A stretch of 56,409 bases of DNA from Magnetococcales bacterium (GTDB taxonomy: Bacteria > Pseudomonadota > Magnetococcia > Magnetococcales > JADFWT01): positions 1-56,409 of the forward strand of contig JADFWT010000005.1 of NCBI GenBank assembly GCA_015233785.1, read 5' to 3'. The position numbers were made by a program, and so were the translations under genes. Positions 8,798 through 17,830 of the stretch are shown here, one piece after another. Within the stretch, counting starts at the first letter, position 1, and each line of letters opens with the position of its first letter. The notes beneath the pieces were generated by a model, which was given only the letters and a program-made list of their open reading frames with translations, searched no databases and was not told the DNA's origin.

Positions 8798-9364
8798 CTA
8801 GCCTGCTTTCAGCAGAAAGAAGCTGCGGGCAAAGGGTTGCAGCCAATTGCGGCAGAAACGGCTCAAGGGTTGGGCCTCCACCACCTCCAGCCCCATCGAT
8901 TGGAACAGCGCCAGCCATTGCGCATGATCATAGAAGCCAAAGTCGGCCTTGCTGTTGATCTTGCGTCGGTAGTTCTCGCCGTGACGTTGGGAGAGCCAGC
9001 GGTCCACGGCATGGATGGGGGTATCTTCCAGAATGAACAGGTGACGCCTGGAGACCCGCGCCGCTTCGGCCAGCAGAACCGGCTTGCGTTCATTGGGAAC
9101 ATGGTGCAGCACAAAGTTGAGACTCACCATATCCACACCATTGCTTTGAAACGGCAGTTGAACGCCGTCGTAGAGGGCAAAACGGTGCAGAGGATGGCGG
9201 CGGAAATCGCCCCGATCGGCGGCAAAGATGGCGGGATAGCCCAGACGCTGTAGGTGATGGGCCACATCTCCAGAGCCGCACCCGACATCCATCAGGGCGT
9301 GTTCCGGGCGAAGGTGGCGCGTGATGAGCCCCAAGGTGTGGCGAGTATCGGGTTGAAAGATCAT
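8798..9364 (-). CDS. Class I SAM-dependent methyltransferase
   Basis: 188 residues. Motif I is LMDVGCGSGDVAHHL (from residue 24), followed by FAADRGDF and LPFQSNGVDMVSLNFVLHHV, typical of the Methyltransf_11 group. This group methylates small molecules, quinones and lipids. It ends six bases after the convergent GT4 stop. The ATG at 9364 is near a divergent start on the other strand, so the two share a very short promoter region. The substrate is unknown; the lipid-rich context suggests a lipid head group or base. Confidence 0.8.
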   Translation of the reverse strand: MIFQPDTRHTLGLITRHLRPEHALMDVGCGSGDVAHHLQRLGYPAIFAADRGDFRRHPLHRFALYDGVQLPFQSNGVDMVSLNFVLHHVPNERKPVLLAEAARVSRRHLFILEDTPIHAVDRWLSQRHGENYRRKINSKADFGFYDHAQWLALFQSMGLEVVEAQPLSRFCRNWLQPFARSFFLLKAG

Positions 9365-9384
9365 TGGCTTAGGTTATCAAATGG

Positions 9385-10209
9385 GTGCAACGGCTCTCCA
9401 TGATTGAGTTTTTACAGCATCGTCCCATGGCTTCATCCGGGGGACTGTCTTGGCGCGGCCGCCTCTACCTGCTGCCCTTTATGATCGTGCCCACCGTGGG
9501 CCTGCTGCTGGTCTTTGCCGCCAAATTTGGCTTTGAGCTGTTTCAGGCCGATCGGTCGGTCACCATCAGTCAGACGCTGGGCTTTGGTCCCAACCGCCTC
9601 TTGGCTGCCCTGACCGGGAGCCTCATTGGCCTGCTGTTAGGGCTCTGCCACCTGCTGATCTACCGCTATAATCGATTCCATATGGGGTGCCTTCAGCAGG
9701 CAGGTGCAGCGGTTCCAGCGTGGCTCCATAGGGCCAATGGAGCGCTGCTTGGTAGCGCGGTATGGGCCGGAGCCGCCATCGCTCTCACCTTGATCTTTCC
9801 CTCGGATAGCCATCCGGGGTGGCATGAGTTTCTCTCCTACAACCTGTTTATCTTCTGCACCGCCACCACGGTGCTGGATGGCCATCTGGCCGGACGGTGG
9901 CGCTTTGTCGGACCCTCCTCCAGTCATGGCCAGAATCAGGGTATGTTTCTCCTGCGACGTTGGGTGGCTGTGGCCCTGGTGTTGCTCTCCCTCACCTATC
10001 TGGGGCTCTTTCTTGGGCGCGGTGTCTGGCTGCCTGTCGGGGGCGTCACCCAGAGTCTCTATGTGACCACCGAATACGCCATAATCCTCAGCTACTATCT
10101 CTATATGTTTGCCCACTATCTAGAGCTGCGCCGCTTCTTTGTATCACCCGATGGTGGGCGTTTTCTCGGTGGTACAACAGCTCAGGCCAGCCAGAGCATC
10201 AGCAGATAG
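9385..10209 (+). CDS. Six-helix membrane protein, possibly Frag1/DRAM/Sfk1-like
   Basis: 274 residues with about six hydrophobic helices. Loop features include TISQTLGFGPNRLLAAL after the first helix and TTEYAIILSYYLYMF in the last. The spacing and the conserved T-I-S-Q after the first extracellular loop recall the Frag1/DRAM/Sfk1 family, whose eukaryotic members (PGAP2) remodel GPI lipids and whose members also include phosphoinositide-pathway regulators. That assignment is from memory of the fold and is not secure. The start is GTG at 9385; ATG at 9400 is an alternative. The 3' end overlaps the convergent cdsA-like gene by 28 bases. Confidence 0.6.
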   Translation: MQRLSMIEFLQHRPMASSGGLSWRGRLYLLPFMIVPTVGLLLVFAAKFGFELFQADRSVTISQTLGFGPNRLLAALTGSLIGLLLGLCHLLIYRYNRFHMGCLQQAGAAVPAWLHRANGALLGSAVWAGAAIALTLIFPSDSHPGWHEFLSYNLFIFCTATTVLDGHLAGRWRFVGPSSSHGQNQGMFLLRRWVAVALVLLSLTYLGLFLGRGVWLPVGGVTQSLYVTTEYAIILSYYLYMFAHYLELRRFFVSPDGGRFLGGTTAQASQSISR

Positions 10210-10922
10210 ACCGGTGACGCCATCAGCAGGGCATCGTAGATATCCAGTACACCGCCATGGTGACGGCTGACGGGCGCAAAATCTTTGCACCCCGCCCGCC
10301 GCTTCAGATAGGAGGTGGCCAGATCCCCCGCCAACGCCGCCAATAGGATCACCACCCCCTGTTGCAACACCCCATCCCAGGGCCGGTGATAGAGCCAGAT
10401 GTTAACCGGAACCGCCAGCATCAACGCCGCCAACAGCCCGCCGACCATCCCCTCCAGGCTCTTATGAGGGCTGAGGCGTGGAAACGGATAGCGCCGCCCC
10501 CGCCACTTACCCACCAGATAGCCGCCCATGTCGAACATCTCGGTGAACATGTAGATCCACATCAGATGGGCAAAGCCATCCGGGCCGCGTATCAGCGTGA
10601 CGGTTAGCCCCACCTGGGCCGTCAAAAACGCCGCCGCCATCCCACAGCGCCACCCCAACGGCGACTCGGTGCTCCGGCAAAGTCGCCACAACTCATAGAG
10701 CCCTCGCGCCAAGAGCAGCGCTCCGGCCACCATCACCCAGGGATTCCCCAACAGGGGCGGTACCATCAGCGCCGCCACAATGGCCAGTTGGGCGACAAAT
10801 AGCGACCAACGCAGATGAGACTGCCTCGGAGCGATGGCGAAGAGATCCAGCAATAGAAAGAGCAGCGCCGAAAACCCAAACAGCCCCGCCACCACTGCCA
10901 CGATGGCCTCGTGAAGGCTCAT
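10182..10922 (-). CDS. Phosphatidate cytidylyltransferase (CdsA-like)
   Basis: 246 residues, hydrophobic throughout. The C-terminal signature reads SYLKRRAGCKDFAPVSRHHG followed by GVLDIYD, matching the CdsA pattern S-x-x-K-R-x4-K-D ... H-G-G-x-x-D-x-x-D. The usual Arg in D-R-x-D is Ile here. CdsA converts phosphatidic acid and CTP to CDP-diacylglycerol, the donor used by the phosphatidyltransferase encoded at 7008. Its start overlaps the SDR stop as ATGA and it is the last gene of the nine-gene operon. Placement in a lipid operon suggests a dedicated second copy rather than the housekeeping enzyme. Confidence 0.82.
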   Translation of the reverse strand: MSLHEAIVAVVAGLFGFSALLFLLLDLFAIAPRQSHLRWSLFVAQLAIVAALMVPPLLGNPWVMVAGALLLARGLYELWRLCRSTESPLGWRCGMAAAFLTAQVGLTVTLIRGPDGFAHLMWIYMFTEMFDMGGYLVGKWRGRRYPFPRLSPHKSLEGMVGGLLAALMLAVPVNIWLYHRPWDGVLQQGVVILLAALAGDLATSYLKRRAGCKDFAPVSRHHGGVLDIYDALLMASPVYLLMLWLA

Positions 10923-11728
10923 GACCCGGGGCGAATCAGAAAGGCGAAATAGCGCCGCAATAGCGGCCCAATGAGACTATGTAGGGCATTAAGAAGCCCC
11001 ATGGCAAGACCTGGCGCGATGACAAAGCGCCCCTTGCGTACCCCGGAGAGGATGACCGTGGCCAGCTTATCAGCATCCCACACCCCGGCGTTCTGGGCGA
11101 TGCGCTTGGTCTGCCACGGTTTGGTGCGATTTTCGGCCTCCAGTTGCGGTGTGTCGGTGTCCGGGGGATAGACGATGGAGACGCCGATGCCAAACCGCTG
11201 TAGCTCCAGGATCAGCACCTCGGCCAAACCGCGCTGGGCATACTTGGAGGGGGCATAGGCACTGTGACCAAAGACGCCGATCAGAGCCGCTCCGGAGGAG
11301 GTGAAGATAATCCGACCACGCCCCCGCTCGCGCATGGCGGGAAGCGCCGCCAGCAGCGGATAGAGCGAGCCGAAATAGTTGCAGGCCATGCTGGTCTCAA
11401 AGATCTCCAGGGGCAGCGCTTCCACATAGCCGGGGTGGGCGATACCGGCGTTGAGAAACAGCCACTCTGGCGCCCCCAGCGCCGTGATAGCCTCCTGGAT
11501 GGCCGCTTGGGCCTGCTGGGCATTGGAGAGATCCGCCACCAGGATCAGGACGGTCTGCTCTGGGATCGTGCAAAGTGGCGTCAAGGTATCACGCGCCCGC
11601 TGGAGCTTCTCTTCATTGCGGGCGATCAGGGTTAGATGGGCCCCTTGAGCGGCCAGTTGCCGCGCCAATGCCAAACCAATGCCGCTGGAGCCGCCGGTGA
11701 TGATGTGATGCTGGCGGCGCTCACTCAT
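10919..11728 (-). CDS. 3-ketodihydrosphingosine reductase-like SDR
   Basis: 269 residues, short-chain dehydrogenase. The NADPH-binding motif TGGSSGIG is at 11-18 and the catalytic YAPSK at 158-162. The segment YPPDTDTP (187-194), followed by LEAENRTKP, is the hallmark that separates 3-ketosphinganine reductases (KDSR/FVT1) from other SDRs. A hydrophobic C-terminal segment may attach it to the membrane. KDSR reduces the 3-keto group left by serine palmitoyltransferase-type condensation, which fits the alpha-oxoamine synthase domain of the megasynthase in the same operon. It is coupled by ATGA overlaps to both the tolC-like and cdsA-like genes. Confidence 0.85.
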   Translation of the reverse strand: MSERRQHHIITGGSSGIGLALARQLAAQGAHLTLIARNEEKLQRARDTLTPLCTIPEQTVLILVADLSNAQQAQAAIQEAITALGAPEWLFLNAGIAHPGYVEALPLEIFETSMACNYFGSLYPLLAALPAMRERGRGRIIFTSSGAALIGVFGHSAYAPSKYAQRGLAEVLILELQRFGIGVSIVYPPDTDTPQLEAENRTKPWQTKRIAQNAGVWDADKLATVILSGVRKGRFVIAPGLAMGLLNALHSLIGPLLRRYFAFLIRPGS

Positions 11729-13329
11729 GGGGCACTGGTGGATGGCGGAGCGATAGTGGGCTCCAGGCTCGGAAGGGTCAAAAAGTCCTCGGCACGAAAC
11801 ACCAACTTGGGATCCTCCCCCGAAGAGAGCAGCCCCATGGCAGCCCGCAACTCCGATAGCGCCTTGGCATACGCCAACAGCGCGGCGTTCACCTTGAGCC
11901 GTACTGAAGCGAGACGATCCTCAACGCTGATCAGATCGGTCATGCCCGCCTCGCCGTAGTTCATCTGGCGCATGGTGTCCGCCGCCACCACCTCCAGAAT
12001 ACGCAACGAGGTTTGGGATTTGCTGTATTTGCGCTGGGCACTGATCAGCTTCTCCCGAGCGATGGAGACCGCCGTGCGGATTGACTGCATGGAGAGCGTG
12101 ACCGAGTTGCGCAGAGTGTTGCTGGCCTGCTTCTGGGTCTTGTGCACACCCGCCAGGGCGTGGTTGCCCAGCGGATAGGTGAGAGTGAGTGTACCGGTCA
12201 GGTTGGGGCCGGACATGCCGCGCCAGTCGGAGAAAGAGCGCGGAATATCATCACTCGACTCGGAGAAGAGCGGATTGATGGTGTTGGCTGTCACCTCAAA
12301 ATCGAGCTGCGGCAACAGGTCGCTCTTGGCCTTCCTCTCCTGCATCACGGCGGAGGCGAGTTGTACATTCAGCGCCCTGAGATCCCGCCGGTTGGCCAGT
12401 GCCCGTTTCAACAGCGCCTCCTCTTCCAGCGCTTGCAGAACCTGGGCCTGGGGCGGAATGGGGAAGGTGTCGGCCAGTTGGGGTGGTGACGGCGCACTTT
12501 TGGGGTCAATGCCCAGGGCCAGAATCAAGTTCTGTTGAGCGGTGTGCAGGGCTCGGCGGGCATCGTCCAGGTCGATCTGGCGCAGCTGTAGTTCGGCTAA
12601 AGAGCGCTGATATTCGGTCTGGGCCAGCTCGCCGCCCTGCATGCGATCTTCAAGAATCTGTGCGGTATTGGTGGCGCGGGTCATCGTGGTGGTGAGGCTG
12701 TCGAGATTGCTCTGGGCACCCAGTACCGTCCAGTAGGCGTCGATGGCGGAGCGTATATTCAGACCGATCTGGTAGGATGCGTTGAGCCGGGCCGCATCCA
12801 CCGCCTTGATGGCCGCCAGCTCGGCAATGGAGCTGTTTTCTTTGCCCGCCCCGCGCAGCAGCGGAATGCTGAGCGTCAACGAGGAGCTGTTGGAGATGGT
12901 GGGGTCCAGCACCGTATCGGCATAGGTTTTGGTGATGACGTTGGCGAAGGTGACCGTGGGACCATACCGGGTGGCGCGTACCGCTCCAAAGGTGGAGGTG
13001 GTGGTGCGGGTATCGGTCTCGGTCTCAATGATGCGCTTGGTAAAGGCGTTGATGGTAGCGCCGGGTGTTTTGACCTTGGATCCGGCCAAGGCGTAGGAGA
13101 GCGCCCAATCATAGCTCCCTGAAGCGGTCTCTACAGCCGCCATGGCCGTGGTGACCTTACCCCGCTCGGTGGCGATGGTGGGGTTGCGTTGCAGGGTGAT
13201 AATGATGGTATCGGCCAGGGTCAGGGCCGTATTCGCCCAGAGGGATCCTGCAAAAAACATCGGCCCCATGAGCAGCGTGCCCACAAGCATCCTGATCCAT
13301 AGGGTTTGATTGGTGATGAGTCGCCACAT
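11725..13329 (-). CDS. TolC-family outer-membrane efflux protein
   Basis: 534 residues. A signal-peptide-like hydrophobic start (residues 12-32) is followed by two long helical repeats typical of the OEP family, for example ALTLADTIIITLQRNPTIA near the N-terminus and SVEDRLASVRLKVNAALLAYAK near the C-terminus. TolC-type trimers form the outer-membrane channel for type I and MacB/DevBCA-type exporters. The gene sits 14 bases downstream of the ATPase gene and overlaps the SDR gene by four bases, so the exporter has its own dedicated channel. Confidence 0.86.
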   Translation of the reverse strand: MWRLITNQTLWIRMLVGTLLMGPMFFAGSLWANTALTLADTIIITLQRNPTIATERGKVTTAMAAVETASGSYDWALSYALAGSKVKTPGATINAFTKRIIETETDTRTTTSTFGAVRATRYGPTVTFANVITKTYADTVLDPTISNSSSLTLSIPLLRGAGKENSSIAELAAIKAVDAARLNASYQIGLNIRSAIDAYWTVLGAQSNLDSLTTTMTRATNTAQILEDRMQGGELAQTEYQRSLAELQLRQIDLDDARRALHTAQQNLILALGIDPKSAPSPPQLADTFPIPPQAQVLQALEEEALLKRALANRRDLRALNVQLASAVMQERKAKSDLLPQLDFEVTANTINPLFSESSDDIPRSFSDWRGMSGPNLTGTLTLTYPLGNHALAGVHKTQKQASNTLRNSVTLSMQSIRTAVSIAREKLISAQRKYSKSQTSLRILEVVAADTMRQMNYGEAGMTDLISVEDRLASVRLKVNAALLAYAKALSELRAAMGLLSSGEDPKLVFRAEDFLTLPSLEPTIAPPSTSAP

Positions 13330-13343
13330 GGGTTGGTCCCCTA

Positions 13344-14504
13344 TTAATGCAGGAAGTAGTGGTTGCGAATCTCAGCGGCCAGATCAGGCGCTTCGGAGAC
13401 CGCCTGATTGAATTGATCTTTCTTCAGCGTCAGCACCTCAACCGGCTCCAGCGCCTCCACGGTGGCCAGACGTGGTTCATCGTTGAGCAGCGCCAACTCA
13501 CCGAAGAAATCACCGGGCGTTTTGAGAGTAACCAACTCTTCAATCAGCGCCCCTTCCCCCTTGTAAATACGCACCGCCCCACGGGCGAGAAGATAGAAGT
13601 GCTGCCCCACCTCCCCCTGACGAAACAGAACATCACCGCTCTGGTAGGTTTGGGGCTCCATCTGGTTGGCCATGCGCGAGATGGTGGTTGCGCTCAGATT
13701 GGCGTGGCTGAACACTTCACAGCGGGAGATCATCTCCACCCGGCGAATGTTCTCTTTGATCTGCACGTTGGTCTGAATACGGCCATCCACCATATTCACC
13801 TGCCGGTCGGCATAATCCAGAATGCGATTGTCGTGGGTGACGATCAGCACCGTGGCCAGCTCCTCCTCGGCACGCCGTTTGAGCATCTGAATGATATTCT
13901 TGGTGGAGTCCTTATCCAGCGCCGCTGTGGGTTCATCAGCCAGAATCAACCGGGGATGGTTGATCAGGGCACGGGCGATGGCCACGCGCTGTTTCTGCCC
14001 GCCGGAGAGGGAGGAGGGTTTGTAGTGGGCACGCTCTTCAAGCCCCAGCTCGGTGAGCAACTCCATCCCTTTTTGGTGAATCTCACGGCGCGATGGGGGT
14101 GGGCTCTGCAAGCGACTCGCTACCCGCAGCGTCTCCAGCGGGGTGAGGGCTTCAAAGAGGTTATGGCCCTGAAAGATAAAACCAATATTTCGACGTAAAT
14201 CCTGCTTCTCCTGGCTGCTGAGTCCGCTTAATTCGCGGCCAAACAGCTTAAGGCTCCCCTCTTGAACCGAACGCAGCGCCCCAATCAGGGTCAGCAAGGT
14301 GGTTTTGCCGGAGCCGGAAGGGCCGGTCATCACCACAATCTCTCCCCGCTCGATGGTCAGGCCGTTATCAAACAGCACCTGAGAGCGATTCTTCTCGGTG
14401 CCAAAGGCAAAGTTGATGCCCTCAATCTGAATGCCGGGCAGGTCGCTGGCCGGTTCATGGAGTACACTGGGGGTGGCGATATTCTGTAGCATCTCTTCAT
14501 CCAT
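13344..14504 (-). CDS. DevA/LolD-type ABC ATPase with C-terminal cyclic-nucleotide-binding domain
   Basis: 386 residues. The ATPase half has Walker A GPSGSGKT (61-68), signature LSGGQ (166-170), Walker B LILADEP (186-192) and the switch His in VTHD. From about 265 a cNMP-binding domain follows, with the phosphate-cassette-like sequence [16 protein letters not shown] (334-349). The ATPase belongs to the MacB/LolD/DevA family, which drives export without moving the substrate through the membrane. Fusion to a cNMP domain is unusual and suggests control by cyclic nucleotide or another ligand. An AGAGGGT site precedes the ATG. The gene lies between the permease and channel genes. Confidence 0.85.
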   Translation of the reverse strand: MDEEMLQNIATPSVLHEPASDLPGIQIEGINFAFGTEKNRSQVLFDNGLTIERGEIVVMTGPSGSGKTTLLTLIGALRSVQEGSLKLFGRELSGLSSQEKQDLRRNIGFIFQGHNLFEALTPLETLRVASRLQSPPPSRREIHQKGMELLTELGLEERAHYKPSSLSGGQKQRVAIARALINHPRLILADEPTAALDKDSTKNIIQMLKRRAEEELATVLIVTHDNRILDYADRQVNMVDGRIQTNVQIKENIRRVEMISRCEVFSHANLSATTISRMANQMEPQTYQSGDVLFRQGEVGQHFYLLARGAVRIYKGEGALIEELVTLKTPGDFFGELALLNDEPRLATVEALEPVEVLTLKKDQFNQAVSEAPDLAAEIRNHYFLH

Positions 14505-14563
14505 GGTGCCCGACCCTCTTTGCTAACATGAACGGCCCGAAGAACAACATCCTTACCCACCCC

Positions 14564-15694
14564 TCAAAACAGATCCGCCGGATCCAGTTTTAACACTTCA
14601 CGAATCGCCAGCATACCCGCCAACAGACACATCACCACGGTCAGAATAAACAGAAAGGCGACGCGCAAGGTGGTCAGATGCATCAACAGCTGGGTGGCGG
14701 AGGCCAGATGCTGATAGATCAACAGCGAGGCCATCAACCCCGGTAGAAAGCCGAGAATGGAGAGCAGCAGGGATTGCTCCAGAATAATGCGAATCATGGC
14801 ACTGTTTTTAAACCCCATGGCCATCAGGGTGGCATATTGGGGAATGTGGTCGATCACCTCGTTGTAGAGAATCTGATAGCAGATCACCACGCCGATAAAG
14901 AGACTGACAATCAATCCGATACCGAAGATCACCCCCACCGGGGCCGTCTCGACGATAAAGTCGATCTCCCGCTGAGCCGCCTGGGCCGGGGTCATGATGA
15001 TCAGATCATCCGGCAAGGCGGCTTTAATGGTGGCCACCACCTGGGCCGGGTCGGCGGTCTCGTGAAAGCGAATCATCCCCATCAACGGGTCGGCGGTCTT
15101 GGCGTTAAAAAGCCAGCTCGATTCACTGGTGAGAATGGCCCCATCGTTAATAATATTGGGACCGATGTTCACAAAGCCGCCGACGGTAAAGGTGCGGCTG
15201 CCGATGGTGATGGGATCCCCCACCTCAAACTGACCGTAGATGGGCCGAGAGGCGCGATCAAACAGCACCGTCTTGCGGGTGTGTAACTGCTTGAAAACGG
15301 CCTGGGACTCCGGGTCGAGGTGAAACGGCTCGGCATCCGGCGGGAAGGCGTAGACGATGATGCGCCGAATTTGGTCGGTCTGGGGATTTTTCACCCCGGC
15401 CCCATCCTTGTATAGGGGAATGGCGGCGGCGACCCCCGGCTGAATACGTAGCTTTTCCAGATAGATACGCAGCAATCGGTTCCATTTTGTTAAGTGCGTG
15501 CGGTTTTTATGCATCACCACCAGATCAGCATTAAACAGCGTGGCAATATGGGCCTGTGAGTCATTGATACCATTAAAGAAACCGAGCTGCATAAACATGA
15601 TGGTCACGGCAAAGGCGATGCCGCCAATGGAGCGCAACAGCCGCTTTTTATCGTGCAGCAAAATCTGAAACCCGATGTAGGGACCGGCCAGCAT
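14564..15694 (-). CDS. DevC-like ABC permease (second copy)
   Basis: 376 residues. One N-terminal helix, a large periplasmic domain (about 45-260) and three C-terminal helices, the FtsX/MacB/DevC layout. It ends in KLDPADLF. The ATG at 15694 shares its last base with the stop of the preceding permease gene (TGATG), so an extended upstream frame is discarded. This and the preceding permease are paralogues and probably form a heterodimer, whereas the cyanobacterial DevBCA system has one permease. Confidence 0.84.
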   Translation of the reverse strand: MLAGPYIGFQILLHDKKRLLRSIGGIAFAVTIMFMQLGFFNGINDSQAHIATLFNADLVVMHKNRTHLTKWNRLLRIYLEKLRIQPGVAAAIPLYKDGAGVKNPQTDQIRRIIVYAFPPDAEPFHLDPESQAVFKQLHTRKTVLFDRASRPIYGQFEVGDPITIGSRTFTVGGFVNIGPNIINDGAILTSESSWLFNAKTADPLMGMIRFHETADPAQVVATIKAALPDDLIIMTPAQAAQREIDFIVETAPVGVIFGIGLIVSLFIGVVICYQILYNEVIDHIPQYATLMAMGFKNSAMIRIILEQSLLLSILGFLPGLMASLLIYQHLASATQLLMHLTTLRVAFLFILTVVMCLLAGMLAIREVLKLDPADLF

Positions 15695-16827
15695 CAGAAG
15701 AGATCCGCCGGATCGGCTTTGCGCACCCGCCCCATGGCCAGCACGGAGGAGATGAGACACATGATGAGACTCATGATCAGCACCAGTTGCGCCAGCCCGA
15801 AGGTCATGGCCATGGGCAGTTTGCTGACCGAGAAAATCAGTCGAAACAGCCCCATGGCAATCAGTAACGCCGGTAGAAAACTGAGTAGAATAAAGATAAC
15901 GCTCTGGGTGGCTCCAATGCCGTAGATAGCGCTGGGGCCAAAGCCCATCGCCTTGAGGGTGGCGAACTCGTTCATACGGTTGGCAAGCTCCGTGGCCAGC
16001 ACCTGATAGAGAATCACCACCCCCACGGTGAGCGCCACCCCCACCGCCAGTTGAAACATAATGCCGATGGGTTTCACCGAGACAAAGTAACCGCGCTCCA
16101 TCTCCTGCAAGCCGCGCTTGGTGTAGACCAGCACATCGGAGGGCAGAAAGGCTCGCAGGCGCTCTACCACCACGTTGGGATCTTGCCCCGCCTTGACCCT
16201 CACCAGACCAGCGGAGAGTTCGTTGCTGGAGCGACCACTGAGGCGGGTGTAGTTGCCCATGTTCAGAGCCACCGCGCCATCACCAAAGAAGAACATACCA
16301 AGGCTGAACAGGGCGCTGATCTGGGTCTCCACCTGATTGATCAGCCCGGTTCGTCCCACCTCCAGCGGGCCATAATCGCGATGGGAGTAGTTATCCAGCA
16401 CCCCCTCCAGGCCGTTGCCAAGGGCCAGATACCCCTCTCGAAGCGCCTTGTTATTGATAAAGTCCGGCTTGTCATCCAAGCCGATGAGCAGCGCGGTGGA
16501 CTCCAGTTGGGTGGCAGAATCCACCCAGCGGGCCGAACTGACGTTGAGCGAGAAGATGGATTCAACGTCGGGGTCCATCTGCGCCTGAATCAGGCGGATG
16601 CGGTCGATGGTGGGCGCCACGGCCAGAAACTGGTAGGCCTCAGAGACGATGGCGATATCAAAATCAAAGCTGTCGTAGAGCAGCGTCGCCCCTTTTTTAG
16701 TGGCTCCCAGAAAGCCCAGCTGTAGAAAAACCAGCAGAATGGAGAACGAGATACCGCTGATGGCCGACAGGGTGCGCTTTTTGTTCTGAAACGAGTTGCT
16801 CCAGGCAATTTTCAGGATGGTTTGCAT
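15694..16827 (-). CDS. DevC-like ABC permease (first copy)
   Basis: 377 residues with the same one-plus-three helix layout and a large periplasmic domain. It ends in KADPADLF, nearly the same tail as its downstream neighbour. The N-terminal ILKIAWSNSFQNKKRTLSAI is typical of the MacB/DevC group. It starts four bases after the membrane-fusion gene and is translationally linked to the second permease. Proteins of this group extrude lipids, glycolipids or peptides through a TolC channel. Confidence 0.84.
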   Translation of the reverse strand: MQTILKIAWSNSFQNKKRTLSAISGISFSILLVFLQLGFLGATKKGATLLYDSFDFDIAIVSEAYQFLAVAPTIDRIRLIQAQMDPDVESIFSLNVSSARWVDSATQLESTALLIGLDDKPDFINNKALREGYLALGNGLEGVLDNYSHRDYGPLEVGRTGLINQVETQISALFSLGMFFFGDGAVALNMGNYTRLSGRSSNELSAGLVRVKAGQDPNVVVERLRAFLPSDVLVYTKRGLQEMERGYFVSVKPIGIMFQLAVGVALTVGVVILYQVLATELANRMNEFATLKAMGFGPSAIYGIGATQSVIFILLSFLPALLIAMGLFRLIFSVSKLPMAMTFGLAQLVLIMSLIMCLISSVLAMGRVRKADPADLF

Positions 16828-16831
16828 CCCC

Positions 16832-17752
16832 TTACTCGCTGATCTTTACATTGACTTCCATGCCGATCATGCGGTTGGCCGGGGCGCTCTTATCCAGCTG
16901 CACCCGCGCCTTGGCTACCTTGCGTTTGCTGTCGATCTGGCGGCTGATGGAGACCACCTTGCCAGTCAGGGTCTCTTGGAGGCTTTTGCTGCTGATGGTG
17001 GCTTTCATGCCTTTTTTCAGGCGAATCAGATCCCCCTCATAGATGTCGCACTCCACCTCCATCACCCCAAGGTTGGCGATGGTCATCATCACACCGCCGC
17101 TATTCTGTCCCACCAGCTTTTTGATGCCGATGATCACGCCGTCAATGGGGGCGGTGATGCGGTTCTCATCCAGCTCCCGCTGGGCGGCACGGAGCTTGGC
17201 CGAGAGCTTTTTGCGGGTGGCTCTATAGGCGTGCTTGGCCGCATGAAGGGCAGTCTGGGCGATGTTTAAGGCGTGTCTGGCGTCGGTGACATCGTTTTTA
17301 CGCTGGGAGAGCACCGTCGGCACAATGGCATTTTTGCCGATGGCCAGATAGTTCTTCAGATTGGTCTGGGTGCGTTCGACCTTGGTTTTGGTATCGGCAA
17401 TATTCAGCTCTTTGATGACGAGATCATCTTCATGCTGGACATCCAGCTCATCCAGCCCCAACTGCTCAATCTCCACCGCCTCCTCTTTACTGGGATGGTT
17501 CTCCAGGAGCACCACCATATCGCCCCGTTTTACCGCCTGATCTTCCTGCACCAAAATTTTGCCAATCATCACCCCCGGCTTTCCGGTGATGGTTATAATG
17601 CCGCCTTGGGGCTGGAAATAGCCCAGCGCACCGATGTTCTTTTCTTCGGCCTGGGCGGAAGCGGCCATAGAGATCAACGCCATGATCAGCATCAGGGAAA
17701 GCCAACCGCTATCTCTCTGGGCGGCGACGGGGAGCGCTCTTTGGACGGCCAT
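16832..17752 (-). CDS. DevB/HlyD-like membrane fusion protein
   Basis: 306 residues. A signal or anchor helix (residues 18-35, ending AASAQA) is followed by a lipoyl-like half (GKPGVMIGKILVQEDQAVKR), a coiled coil (about 85-180), the second lipoyl half (NRITAPIDGVIIGIKKLVGQ) and a beta-barrel region (MKATISSKSLQETLTGKVVS). This is the periplasmic adaptor joining the permeases to the TolC channel. The order fusion protein, permeases, ATPase matches the devBCA arrangement of heterocyst glycolipid exporters. A 78-base gap separates it from the megasynthase gene upstream. Confidence 0.83.
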   Translation of the reverse strand: MAVQRALPVAAQRDSGWLSLMLIMALISMAASAQAEEKNIGALGYFQPQGGIITITGKPGVMIGKILVQEDQAVKRGDMVVLLENHPSKEEAVEIEQLGLDELDVQHEDDLVIKELNIADTKTKVERTQTNLKNYLAIGKNAIVPTVLSQRKNDVTDARHALNIAQTALHAAKHAYRATRKKLSAKLRAAQRELDENRITAPIDGVIIGIKKLVGQNSGGVMMTIANLGVMEVECDIYEGDLIRLKKGMKATISSKSLQETLTGKVVSISRQIDSKRKVAKARVQLDKSAPANRMIGMEVNVKISE

Positions 17753-17830
17753 AAATTTAACCTATAATCAATCTATTACGATACGCAAAACGGTGTCTCT
17801 CATGTTCATACTATCGGCTTCAGATGTGGC

